A stretch of DNA of 64,000 nt from Streptomyces macrolidinus (GCF_023887685.1 NZ_JAMWMR010000020.1:1-64000), one strand, 5' to 3'. Positions 1 to 8,097 are shown, numbered from the stretch's first letter. Notes: generated from the letters alone by a model not told the origin. A program made the numbers and translations.

Positions 1-82
1 TAGGGAGCAGGCTCGTATTGGACGGCACTGGCCGTTACCCTCGCCGTGCTCGCACGCGCGGTCCTGCCCGCCCTAGCGAGCC

Positions 83-265
83 TTGGTGCCCTGTGGGAGG
101 GCTCGCTCGCCGCTTGATGGCCGAGGAGGGGGCCTTACCGAACCTGTCTCGAGTGTCGAGGACGTCGTGAAGAGCGCGTTCACGAATGGACTGCGAGCCC
201 CTACACGCATTCGCGAGGCACGCGCGTACTTGTATGCGGTGATTCGCGATGAGATCGGGCGGTAA
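83..265 (+). pseudogene. ECF sigma-factor remnant
   Basis: The reading frame ending in TAA at 263-265 encodes a stretch like region 2 of an RNA polymerase sigma factor. It contains VEDVVKSAFTNG followed by REARAYLYAVIRDEIGR, which resembles the 'EDVVQEAF...AYLY..' helix pair of ECF sigmas. No plausible full-length start is seen upstream and the domain stops before region 4, so this is a fragment rather than a working sigma factor. A short hydrophobic stretch in another frame (about 10-115) ends at a TGA and might be the tail of a membrane protein, but a stop at 1-3 interrupts it. Assignment rests on sequence pattern alone. Confidence 0.4.
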
Positions 266-327
266 ACCGCTGACGATACACCCTGCCGACGCGGAGTCAA
301 CGCTCCTGCGGCTGTTCCCGGCCGACG

Positions 328-1575
328 TCACACCGGACCGAGTTGACAGTCGATGCGGCTGATCAGCTCGGTACGACGGGCGCGCAGCTCGGTCGGGGCG
401 CAGGTGACGGCGATTCGGTGGGCTTCGATCAAAGGGCCGAGCTCGGGTCGTGGCTCGACCACGCCAGAGAAGAGCGGTGCCACCGACTCGACTGTCGGCC
501 CCTGCGGCTCCGCTCCACCCGGCGAGGGGGCTGGGGCGGGCGGTAGGTGGCCGGCCTGTCCGTGGAACATGCGGGCAGTCAGGATCGCCGCCTCCCACAC
601 GCGCATGCTCTCCAGGCGTACCTGCGAGGCCAGTTCATCGCGTAGCGCGCACAGGTCGCTCCACGCCCGCTCGTGCTTGCGCAAGGCATCGCCGACTCGC
701 CATACCAGGCAGGTATAGGTCAGCCTGGCACGCAGCAGGCCACGGCGGGCCTCAGCCGCGCTGTCCGCGTAGGGGTTGTAGGCGACGGCCTTCATCGCCA
801 CGGCGGTGATCGCAAGCACCAGCATCAGTACAGCGACCCAGCCGGGCGCGTAGCGGGCGCCCTCGACCTCCTCCATTCCCGTGTCACGGGCCCTCAGTAC
901 CGCCCACACAGTGACCGTGGACAACACGGCGGACAGGTAGAGGACGGGCAGGGCGAGCGAACCGAGCAAGGACAGTCCCGGGCGACGGTCGCGGAGAGCG
1001 TGCAGATACTCGCGTACCCGGTGCAACGGGGCCGCGATCGCGTGGCCGGACAGCATCATGGCCAGTGCCAGGACGACACCGGGTAGGAAGGAGACCGTCT
1101 GCTCGGCCAGTGAGACCGTCTCCTCACTGGAGGTGAGGTACTGGAAGACTCGCATGAAATACCACGCGTCGAACAGGGCCATGGCCGCGATGACCGGCCA
1201 GCGCAAGACCCGTATCCACATGTCGCGGCGGCGCCGGTCGTGGGCGCCGTCGTTCGCGTGGCGGGATTCGACTGCCTCGTGGGCCACTCGGCTCGCCCGG
1301 AGAGAGGCGGCGGCCTCGAAACGAGCCAGCGACTGGACCGCCTCCTCGGTCCGTGCGTGGGCGTCGATCGTACGGGTCCGGGCAGCGGCGAGTTGATCGC
1401 GGTTGTGGCCGACGAGCTCGGCGACCTCGCGGGCCGCGCGCAGCAGCATCCGCATCTCACCATTGTCCAGGTGTTCCGGGTCTCGTTCGGGACCGTGCTC
1501 TGCGCTCTTCACCAGTTGTCGGATGTCGCATCCACAGCCGTGGTGGCAGGGAATGCCTCGATGGGTCTGGGACAT
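328..1575 (-). CDS. Four-TM membrane protein, last gene of accessory cassette
   Basis: This 415-aa protein belongs to no family I can name. The N-terminus is short and Cys/His-rich (CHHGCGC, residues 10-16) and is followed by a charged, probably coiled-coil stretch to about residue 118. Four hydrophobic segments follow at about 126-146, 161-183, 201-226 and 243-264. The C-terminal 150 residues are soluble with a Pro-rich linker. The topology suggests a cytoplasmic helical domain on each side of a four-helix membrane core. The ATG lies 57 bp after the stop of the VWA/OmpA lipoprotein gene on the same strand, so the two are probably co-transcribed and may form an envelope module. Function is unknown. 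Confidence 0.8.
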   Translation of the reverse strand: MSQTHRGIPCHHGCGCDIRQLVKSAEHGPERDPEHLDNGEMRMLLRAAREVAELVGHNRDQLAAARTRTIDAHARTEEAVQSLARFEAAASLRASRVAHEAVESRHANDGAHDRRRRDMWIRVLRWPVIAAMALFDAWYFMRVFQYLTSSEETVSLAEQTVSFLPGVVLALAMMLSGHAIAAPLHRVREYLHALRDRRPGLSLLGSLALPVLYLSAVLSTVTVWAVLRARDTGMEEVEGARYAPGWVAVLMLVLAITAVAMKAVAYNPYADSAAEARRGLLRARLTYTCLVWRVGDALRKHERAWSDLCALRDELASQVRLESMRVWEAAILTARMFHGQAGHLPPAPAPSPGGAEPQGPTVESVAPLFSGVVEPRPELGPLIEAHRIAVTCAPTELRARRTELISRIDCQLGPV

Positions 1576-1632
1576 GGAAGACGTCCTTTTCTGAGACGTG
1601 CTTACGAACGGCTGGGGGCGGAGGCGGGTCGG

Positions 1633-2916
1633 TCAGCGGCGCACCGTCACGGTGATTTCCACACGGCGGTTGCACGCCATGGCCGCGTAGTCCGGTACGC
1701 CGTCGTGGTACTCAGGGGTGCATCTGGGCCGGTCGTCGGAGTAGCCACGGACGGACGCCACCGTGATCCCGCGCTCGGTGAGGGCGGACCGGACGGCCCG
1801 CGCGCGGGCCAGCGAGAGCTGCCTGCCGTGCTGTTCGCTGCCGCGTGAGTCGGTGTGGCCGGAGACGGCGACCGAGACGGGATCGAGGTCGTTGATTCGC
1901 AGGGCGGCGTCGTCCAGCGCGCTCTGTGCCGACCGGGACAGCTCCCCGCTGTCGGTCGCGAACAGTACGGAGCCAGGCAGGGTGATCGTGGTGCTCCGCC
2001 CCGACTGCTGTTCCGCGACGGCCGGGAAGGTCACCTCCGCTTCCGTCTCGCCGACCCGGGTGTTCTTTCCCGCCCGGCGGACCCGGGCAGTGGCGGCCAC
2101 CTCGCAGGAGGAGGCGCCGGTCGCGTCGCACATCCTGGTCCAGAAGGTGGCCAGCCAGGCGGTCTGCGGAGAGGACGGGGCCTCGCCTCGGGCAGCGTGG
2201 CCTATGCCTACGAGGGTCACCTCAGCACCCGTCAGGTCGGGCAGTTCGCCTGTCTTGCGACAGCGCTCCACCGCCGCCTTGATCTCCGCCGTGCCGTCGA
2301 ACCCGGCGGAGCGCAGGTCGGCGCAGCCGGTGTTCGTCAGCCCATCGGTCGCCACAACGATCCGGCGGCGGCCACCTTTCGAGCCGAGTTGGTCCTCGGC
2401 CGCGGCGAGCGCACCGAGCACATCGGTTCGACTGGTGCTCGGCGCTTCGGCAGCCAACTGCCGCAGCCGTTGTCTCAGACAGTCGCGTCGGCCGTCGCGC
2501 CGGTCCTTCTTCAGCGTGTCATTGCCCATCACGGGCGTGATGAACGCACGATCCACCGCCCAACTGACAGCGGCCCTGGTGCCATCGAAGCCGGCGACGG
2601 ACAGGGTGCCGCCCTCCAGCGCCGAGGGATCGAGTTCCCTAGCGGCGAGCACAGTGGTCGCCCAGTCCGGCACCTGGTCCCCCGGCGGGGTGGTCCGGTC
2701 CGCCCGGGCGGACGGGCTGCGGTCCACGAGCACGATGGTCCGCTCCTGGGTGTGGTTCGCGCCGTCTGAGCTACGGCCCAGCCAGGCGCAAGGCCGCGCT
2801 TCGGGCGTGTCGAACGCACCGCAGCCGCTGCCTGCCAAGACGGCAGTCAGTGCCAACGCCGCGGCGAGGAGCCGACCAGGGCGTGCTGGGGTCAAGAGGT
2901 TCACTGGGGTCTCCAA
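1633..2916 (-). CDS. Secreted VWA/OmpA-domain lipoprotein
   Basis: The 427-aa protein begins with a signal sequence (hydrophobic residues 15-29) ending at Cys32 in an imperfect lipobox (AGSGC), so it is probably anchored outside the membrane. Residues about 60-260 look like a von Willebrand A fold: the MIDAS DxSxS motif is DRSPS at 65-69, with a later VVATDG strand. Residues about 310-427 form an OmpA-C/MotB-type peptidoglycan-binding domain, seen in SGHTDSRGSEQHGRQLS and the closing NRRVEI. The VWA part would bind a partner through a metal and the OmpA part would hold the protein to peptidoglycan. OmpA domains are less usual in Gram-positive bacteria. It is the fifth gene of the cassette, separated from the fourth by a decayed opposite-strand gene. 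Confidence 0.8.
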   Translation of the reverse strand: METPVNLLTPARPGRLLAAALALTAVLAGSGCGAFDTPEARPCAWLGRSSDGANHTQERTIVLVDRSPSARADRTTPPGDQVPDWATTVLAARELDPSALEGGTLSVAGFDGTRAAVSWAVDRAFITPVMGNDTLKKDRRDGRRDCLRQRLRQLAAEAPSTSRTDVLGALAAAEDQLGSKGGRRRIVVATDGLTNTGCADLRSAGFDGTAEIKAAVERCRKTGELPDLTGAEVTLVGIGHAARGEAPSSPQTAWLATFWTRMCDATGASSCEVAATARVRRAGKNTRVGETEAEVTFPAVAEQQSGRSTTITLPGSVLFATDSGELSRSAQSALDDAALRINDLDPVSVAVSGHTDSRGSEQHGRQLSLARARAVRSALTERGITVASVRGYSDDRPRCTPEYHDGVPDYAAMACNRRVEITVTVRR

Positions 2917-3035
2917 TACAGGAAAATGCGCACTTGTGACTGTTCTCCGGCAGAGACAGGGGGGTTACTGGAGTTCCTCGACCATTGGTGCCAGGAGGTC
3001 CTCCGCGTCCCGTTCCAATCCGTCCGCCCGAAACG

Positions 3036-3480
3036 CCACCGTGGGAGAGAAGAAGAGTGCCGATCTCTGGTCGGGGCTGACCGTTTACACGACACTCCAC
3101 GCGTCGGCCCAGTTCACCGACACCAAGATCGGCATTCTCGGTGCCGTTCAAGCGGGCTGATGACCGCGGCCATACCGCAGGGCGACGTGATGCGCGAGGC
3201 GTGGGAACGAGGCGGGCCCGCCCGGCGCCTGGGCCACTCCCGTCCTGCTGTTGCTGCACGGCGACGTTCCTGCCCGCCGTGTACTGCGTGGTCCAGGCCC
3301 TCCGCCCCCCGCCTGGGGCCTCCGCCCACCCCCAACGGGTTCAGTCTGCCGTTGCCGCCATCGCCGACGGCACCGCTCCACCGGCGGACGAGGCCGGTGA
3401 ACGCAAGGAAATCTGGCAGCTAATGGCAGTGACGGCCGGACTGTCCTTCCTGGTCCGCTACTGGCCTGATCCGCGCCGTT
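3036..3480 (+). pseudogene. Decayed two-TM Pycsar-effector-like (PycTM) gene
   Basis: Pieces in two or more frames line up with the two-TM PycTM family common in Streptomyces. Frame 1 (to the TGA at 3158-3160) gives ASAQFTDTKIGILGAVQAG, like the family's 'FADTKAGLLAAVQA' first helix. The next frame gives LMTAAIPQGDVMREAWERGG. Another gives TFLPAVYCVVQALRP for the second helix, then LGPPPTPNGFSLP, and finally GERKEIWQLMAVTAGLSFL. Order and spacing match one protein, but several frameshifts and an in-frame stop break it. It lies on the strand opposite to the cassette, between the lipoprotein and the coiled-coil genes. I see no intact start. The family assignment is from memory of its sequence pattern. 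Confidence 0.6.
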
Positions 3481-3483
3481 GTC

Positions 3484-4365
3484 TCAGTCCCGGGTCGACC
3501 GGGCCCGGGGCAGCGGCTCCGCCGGCTCTCGTCCGGAATCCAGCTCGCCCGGCAGAGGCAGGCCGAACAACCGCATTGCATGACCGAGTTGATGCTCATT
3601 GGTGGCGACGAACTCGAAGAGATCCTGCGCCTGATACGCCTTCGACTGCTTCTCCAAGAGCTTGACGAACCCGTCGACCTGGTTCTGTCGCTGCCGGAAC
3701 ATCTCACCGACCTCGGTGGCCGCCTTGTCCGGTTGCTCGGCCAACAGCACCGCCCATGGCGTCAACCAGGTGAGCGCGTCGTCGTTATGCCGCACCCCGG
3801 CCAACCCACCGGCGAGGAACGCCCGCCACTTCTCGGCGACCTCGCTCAGCAGCCGTACCTGAAGCGCGGACTTCGCGTACCGGTGCTCGATGTCCTGGAG
3901 TTCCAGAGCCGCCTTGCGCTGCTGTTCCAGTACCTCAGGCGCGGGCTGGAGACGGGCCACCGTACGACAACTCACCAGCCCGTTCTCGAAGCATTCCCCC
4001 TCCCGCAGGTGGTCGTTGACCGCGCGCTCGGCCTCCTCGGCACGGAACGGCTCGTAGCGGCGGGCGATGTCACGAACTCGCTCGGTGAGCCGTTGAGGCA
4101 TGACCGCCTGATAGCCGTCGACGGCACGGCCGAGCGTCTGCTCGTCGAGGCGCCCCTCGGCGCACCAGTCGCAGCGGATCTCGACCTGGAAGCCGAACCC
4201 ATCGCCCTTGGCGGGGGTTTCGAACCTGACGGTCGAGTTGCGATGCACCGACGTAATCTCCGGCACCTCGACCGTCATGGCTTCGAAAGACGTCCTTTGC
4301 TCCGGTCTGCCGCCAAACAGACCTCGCAGCCAGACGAACGGGCCACGACGCGATGTGCTGGTCAC
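3484..4365 (-). CDS. Coiled-coil protein coupled to the NTPase gene
   Basis: The 293-aa protein starts at GTG 4365, whose GTGA overlaps the stop of the NTPase gene by 4 bp. A GGAGGAG ribosome site lies just upstream, so the two genes are translationally coupled. Residues about 30-110 look like a beta-rich head (FETPAKGDGFGFQVEIRCDW, CAEGR), and about 110-230 are long charged helices likely to form a coiled coil. Similar Streptomyces proteins with a 'RFETPAKGD...RCTWCA' head have an SPFH/band-7-like look, but that is my inference. There is no signal peptide and no clear TM segment. Its tight coupling makes a stoichiometric complex with the NTPase likely. Confidence 0.8.
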   Translation of the reverse strand: MTSTSRRGPFVWLRGLFGGRPEQRTSFEAMTVEVPEITSVHRNSTVRFETPAKGDGFGFQVEIRCDWCAEGRLDEQTLGRAVDGYQAVMPQRLTERVRDIARRYEPFRAEEAERAVNDHLREGECFENGLVSCRTVARLQPAPEVLEQQRKAALELQDIEHRYAKSALQVRLLSEVAEKWRAFLAGGLAGVRHNDDALTWLTPWAVLLAEQPDKAATEVGEMFRQRQNQVDGFVKLLEKQSKAYQAQDLFEFVATNEHQLGHAMRLFGLPLPGELDSGREPAEPLPRARSTRD

Positions 4366-6491
4366 ATCGACCACCTCTCCTCCAGAAAGGACTTGATGTA
4401 TAGAGCCGTGTCGCCGTCGGGGAGTTGATGACCCCACAGCCGCAGGTGGAACAGCAGCCGCTCCCGAAGCCGGTCGCCCTCGACGTTCGGCTCGGGCAAC
4501 TCGGCGAAGAACTCGGCCACCAGCTTGTTGAGTCCGGGTTCGTCCCCGGCCAGCTCCACCCACAGCCGCATGCAGTTCCAGCCGCACTGGCGGTGTGTAC
4601 GACTGTTGCTGAGCAGGGTCCGCCGGCTCAGCAACAGCAGGTGCTCACGGGGCCCCGATTGCTTGAGGAAGGAGGTGATCGCTCGCTCGCCGCGGAACCT
4701 GCTGAGCCCCTGGAGACACTTCGCGGCGTCGTCGCGCAGCCAGTGGCGTGACGAGGCCGACCATTGGGCCAGCCGCTCCAGCACCTGGGCTCGTGATCCG
4801 GCCGCGTAGATCTCCCGTACCGCGGCCCACACGCTCTTCGTCCCCGCCCCGGCGATCCGCTCCAGACTGCTCAGCGCCTCCGCGGGGAACTTCGCACCGA
4901 TCCGCGTGCCGTACGCGGCTTGGGCGCACGCCTGGAAGTCACGGCGCTGGGACCAGCGCGACAACAGGCGCTGAACCCGGGGGGCGAGCAGCGGATCGGT
5001 CACCGCCCGCTCCAGTGCCCAGGCCGCGGCGAACCGCCGCCGGTCGGCGTGTTCCCCTCGTCCGGATGCCCAACGTACGAGCAGTTCCTCGTGTACGTAG
5101 GCCCAGTCGAAGGTGGCCAGCAGACCGACCGTCTGAGCGGCGGACACCCGGATGTCCTCCTCGCCCCGGACGACGAGGCTGTCCAGCCACTCCAGCAGGG
5201 GGCCACGGGCCCCGCTGTGATCGTGCCACAGCACCTCCAGGACCGCCTCACCGAGACCGGGCTGGCTGACCCGCACCAGGCACTCCGGGTCCCGGGCCCC
5301 GACCGGTTGCCCGGTCCGGTCGGTGAACTCCACGTCGGAGTGGTCGAGCCAGTCCCGCACGCTCTCCTCGAACAGCGGCATCGCCGGGACCGAGGAGGGT
5401 GAGCGCACCCCGTGCAACAGCTCCGCGAGCCGGTGGGACTCCCGGCTGACCCGGCTCAGCGTCGTACCGTCGAGCACCACACAGGCCAGCAGGAACGCGT
5501 GCGACCACAGGGACAGCTGCTGCCTTCCGGCCCCGTCGGCCGCATTCTTCTGCGGAGGTCGGAGAAGCCTCACCGCTTTGGCCCGCAGCTCGGCTCCCAG
5601 CCCCTGCACGATCTGGTCGACGTCGTCGCCGTCGCGCACCCGCCGCGCCAGTTGACCGGCCAGGCTGGCAACCTCAGCCATGGCCCTGCGTCCGCGCAGG
5701 TCTTCCCGCAGGCCCTCGTGCTCCAACAGTTTGCGGCAGTCCAGCGGCCGGTCGGCGAGCAGCACCATCAGCTGCCGCTCCAGCACCAGGAACGGCATCC
5801 CGTCCGCCACCTCGTGCTCGACCACGTGCTCGGTCAGACCTCCGACCGGCACGTGGTCGTCGACGATGATCACCAGTGGAGAACGACCGTACGTCGCTGC
5901 TCGCAGCCGTATGAGCAGCTGCGGGCGCAGCTCGTTCGCCCACTCCGTGCCGTCACCCTCGATGACGTGGCCCCGGCTCGGCTGAAGGCCTCTTTCGTCC
6001 GTCACCAGCCGACGCACACCCGCCTCTGAGTCCAGGACGACGACGCCGGTGTCCATCGCCTGCCGCACGGCGAGCAGTGCCGTGGTGTAACGCCCCGAGC
6101 CGGGGGCCCCACGCAGCACCGCGACCCCGTGTCTGGTCAGGTGGTCGACCAGAGCGGTGTGCGTGCCCGGTGCCACGTACAGCTCGCGCAGCCGGTCCAG
6201 GTCGTCCTCCGGGACCCGGCCGTCGACAGGGTCGACGGCCGGGTGGCCGTAGTAGTTCTTGTAGATCGTCCCGGCCGCGTCGCCACTGCCGAAGCCGACA
6301 GCTCTCGCCTTGATTCCCCCGTCGACGACGGTCTGCGCCAGGCCCCGTTCCCGCAACTTCCGGATATGATCGACCTGTTCGTCGGTCGTCTCCGTGCCGG
6401 CAGGTGTGGACGCGGTCTCCTCCTCATCGGCGGACGGCTCAGCCGGAAGCGAGTCCATGAATTCGCTCACAGGTTCGATCTTGTCGTCCAT
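4362..6491 (-). CDS. P-loop NTPase with HEAT-like repeats and N-terminal paired motif
   Basis: This 709-aa cytoplasmic protein has a disordered acidic N-terminus, then the short motif FGSGDAAGTIYKNYYG at residues 67-82. A P-loop domain follows: GAPGSGRYTT at 128-137 and a Walker B-like LVIIVDD at about 206-212. The lysine normally next to the last P-loop glycine is arginine here, a variant seen in other actinobacterial STAND-like proteins, so hydrolysis may be weak or altered. From about 420 to 640 the chain is alpha-helical and looks like HEAT repeats. This layout (short motif, NTPase switch, helical sensor) fits a STAND-type switch. It lies 13 bp after the cyclase-like gene and overlaps the next gene by 4 bp. 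The role is inferred. Confidence 0.82.
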   Translation of the reverse strand: MDDKIEPVSEFMDSLPAEPSADEEETASTPAGTETTDEQVDHIRKLRERGLAQTVVDGGIKARAVGFGSGDAAGTIYKNYYGHPAVDPVDGRVPEDDLDRLRELYVAPGTHTALVDHLTRHGVAVLRGAPGSGRYTTALLAVRQAMDTGVVVLDSEAGVRRLVTDERGLQPSRGHVIEGDGTEWANELRPQLLIRLRAATYGRSPLVIIVDDHVPVGGLTEHVVEHEVADGMPFLVLERQLMVLLADRPLDCRKLLEHEGLREDLRGRRAMAEVASLAGQLARRVRDGDDVDQIVQGLGAELRAKAVRLLRPPQKNAADGAGRQQLSLWSHAFLLACVVLDGTTLSRVSRESHRLAELLHGVRSPSSVPAMPLFEESVRDWLDHSDVEFTDRTGQPVGARDPECLVRVSQPGLGEAVLEVLWHDHSGARGPLLEWLDSLVVRGEEDIRVSAAQTVGLLATFDWAYVHEELLVRWASGRGEHADRRRFAAAWALERAVTDPLLAPRVQRLLSRWSQRRDFQACAQAAYGTRIGAKFPAEALSSLERIAGAGTKSVWAAVREIYAAGSRAQVLERLAQWSASSRHWLRDDAAKCLQGLSRFRGERAITSFLKQSGPREHLLLLSRRTLLSNSRTHRQCGWNCMRLWVELAGDEPGLNKLVAEFFAELPEPNVEGDRLRERLLFHLRLWGHQLPDGDTALYIKSFLEERWSM
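6246..6293 (-). other. Motif copy 1 (N-terminal, in NTPase)
   Basis: These codons encode FGSGDAAGTIYKNYYG, residues 67-82 of the NTPase. Twelve of 16 positions are identical to the C-terminal motif of the neighbouring cyclase-like protein. The motif lies in a region otherwise rich in Asp, Glu and Thr. Confidence 0.85.
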
Positions 6492-6504
6492 GTCTCACGC
6501 ACCA

Positions 6505-7260
6505 TCACCCGTAGTACTTCTTGTGCATGGTCCTGGCCGCGTCGCCGCTGCCGAAGTGGAAGACGCCGCCCTTGTTCTTCTTCACCACGTTGGTAAGCGC
6601 AGGGGCCGCGGCCTCTTCCGGCTCAGGGTCTGCCACGAGAGGCTCCAGCTCCTCCCGGCCGTGCTCCGGTACGTGGATCCATCCGTAGCCGCTGAACTCC
6701 TTCTGGTGAACGTGCGCCCTGACGTACCGACTCGGATCCAGGCCCTGACCCTCGCCTCGGAGCCGGACCACGTCCTGGTAGACCCGGTCGGAGACGATCA
6801 ACGCAAGATCAGTCGAGCCGAGAGCCTCCAGCACCCGCTTCAGTTGGGGCGCGTTGAGATAGCGGGCCACGGAGACGGGGGCGGGCCCGCTGTAGCCGAG
6901 AGCGGCCGTGCGGGCCACGCCGAAGTCGATGGCGAGCCGGAGCCGCATCCGCTCCTCTTCCGCTCGGTTGGCGTTGCGCTCGCCGAGCCCGACGGCCAGG
7001 CTCCGTACAAAGCCGCCGAGGACCACCGGTTCCTGGGTTTCGAGCGGCAGGACGGCGAATTCCTGATCGCCTTGCGGCTGACGTTTCCAGGCCGTGCGGT
7101 CCAGGCCGCTGAGCACCGCCGCCTCTTCCAGCACCCGCACCAGGTCTGCTTGGAAGGTCTCCTGGCTCGGAGTGTCGAGGCGGCTGTACTTCTCCACGTC
7201 GGCAGCCATGCACAGATGCCGCGTGATGCTCTCCTGCGAATGTGTCATGGACTCGGTCAC
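6505..7260 (-). CDS. Divergent class III nucleotide-cyclase-like protein with C-terminal motif
   Basis: The 251-aa protein resembles the cyclase-homology proteins common in Streptomyces conflict loci. MAADVEKYSRLD matches the first beta strand and metal-binding Asp of class III cyclases, and QGDQEFAVLP matches the second metal Asp (GDG-type loop). SVARYLNAP replaces the usual N-x-x-x-R segment, with Ser for the catalytic Asn and the Arg kept. The base-selecting Lys is not obvious. Metal binding is therefore possible but catalysis is uncertain. After an acidic linker the protein ends with FGSGDAARTMHKKYYG, matching a segment of the downstream NTPase. The preceding gene encodes a cyclic-nucleotide-binding regulator. 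ATG 7260 is used; ATG 7248 is an alternative. Confidence 0.8.
   Translation of the reverse strand: MTESMTHSQESITRHLCMAADVEKYSRLDTPSQETFQADLVRVLEEAAVLSGLDRTAWKRQPQGDQEFAVLPLETQEPVVLGGFVRSLAVGLGERNANRAEEERMRLRLAIDFGVARTAALGYSGPAPVSVARYLNAPQLKRVLEALGSTDLALIVSDRVYQDVVRLRGEGQGLDPSRYVRAHVHQKEFSGYGWIHVPEHGREELEPLVADPEPEEAAAPALTNVVKKNKGGVFHFGSGDAARTMHKKYYG
6508..6555 (-). other. Motif copy 2 (C-terminal, in cyclase-like protein)
   Basis: These codons encode FGSGDAARTMHKKYYG as the last 16 residues (236-251) of the cyclase-like protein, directly before its stop codon. The placement, C-terminal here and N-terminal in the next-door NTPase, is the one expected for a homotypic recruitment motif. Confidence 0.85.
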
Positions 7261-7371
7261 CCATCTGTCTTGGTCGAACGAGGTCGGGCGTCAACTGTGC
7301 GCCCGGAGACGGGGAACACCGAGTGGGTCGTAAAAATACGGCTTTCGGCAGACGGTGCGGGCGATTCCCTG

Positions 7372-8097
7372 TTACGGAACGGCCACGGGCAGCTGGGCGA
7401 CTCCCCTCAGCCGATTCAGGTCGAGGACAGTGGTACGGCGGTAGCCGGTGGTAATGAGTTTGTCTCTGCGTAGTTCGGCGAGCGCCTTGTGGATGGTGAC
7501 CTCCGCCGAGCCGGTGAGCGCGGCGAGTTCCGGCTGAGTGAGGTCGACCCCTATGACCAGCCCACGCGGCACCGGATGCCCGTACGAGGTCGCCAGCTCG
7601 GCAAGCACGCGGGCAAGCCGCACCTTGACCGGATATCCCCCGAACTCCACTCGCCGTCGGTTCGACCAGCGCAGCCGCTGCACGACGATCCGGTTGACCG
7701 CGCGCGCCGCCTCGGGGTGGGATTCGAGGAAGGACCGGAGGTCGGACTCGCGGACGATGCTGGCGACGATCTCTCCGCAAGCGGTGACCGTGGCCGACCT
7801 CGGCGCACCGTCGTCCATGGCGGCCATCTCGCCGACTATGTCCCCTCCGACCCGGATGGCGAGCAACGCCTCGTGGCCGTTGTCCAGACGAGCGGTGACC
7901 TTGACGAATCCGGAGCGCAAGAGCACCACATGGTTGGAGAAGTCACCCTCATGGATCAGGATCTCTTCGGGTAGGTAACGGCAGCGGGTACCGATCCCGA
8001 GCAGCTTGGTGCGGACGGGTTCCGGCAGGCCACCGAGGAAACTGCGGGCGGGCCACCCCTCCGGGCCCTGAGATGGGGACTGCTTCGTCAAGGGCAT
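7372..8097 (-). CDS. Crp/Fnr-family regulator
   Basis: The 241-aa protein has an N-terminal cyclic-nucleotide-binding fold (residues about 20-135). Its phosphate-binding cassette looks complete: GGDIVGEMAAMDDGAPRSAT contains the conserved G-E and R-S pairs. A dimer helix follows, and then a winged HTH (about 160-235) in which LTQPELAALTGSAEVTIHKA is the recognition unit. ATG 8097 is preferred to upstream in-frame codons because GGAGAAGGAGAGG lies directly before it. It heads the cassette, 111 bp before the cyclase-like gene, and could respond to a nucleotide made by that protein or by another cyclase. That link is inferred. Confidence 0.85.
   Translation of the reverse strand: MPLTKQSPSQGPEGWPARSFLGGLPEPVRTKLLGIGTRCRYLPEEILIHEGDFSNHVVLLRSGFVKVTARLDNGHEALLAIRVGGDIVGEMAAMDDGAPRSATVTACGEIVASIVRESDLRSFLESHPEAARAVNRIVVQRLRWSNRRRVEFGGYPVKVRLARVLAELATSYGHPVPRGLVIGVDLTQPELAALTGSAEVTIHKALAELRRDKLITTGYRRTTVLDLNRLRGVAQLPVAVP

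Noticed and set aside
1763..3160. A 465-aa plus-strand frame opposite the VWA/OmpA gene.
   Set aside because: Only its last 40 residues resemble a protein family (the PycTM-like remnant); the rest is antisense of a convincing gene.
7261..7371. A TTGACG (minus strand, 7289-7294) with 17-bp spacing to AAGACA as a promoter of the cyclase-like gene.
   Set aside because: The -10 is poor and lies almost at the start codon, so the promoter cannot be supported.
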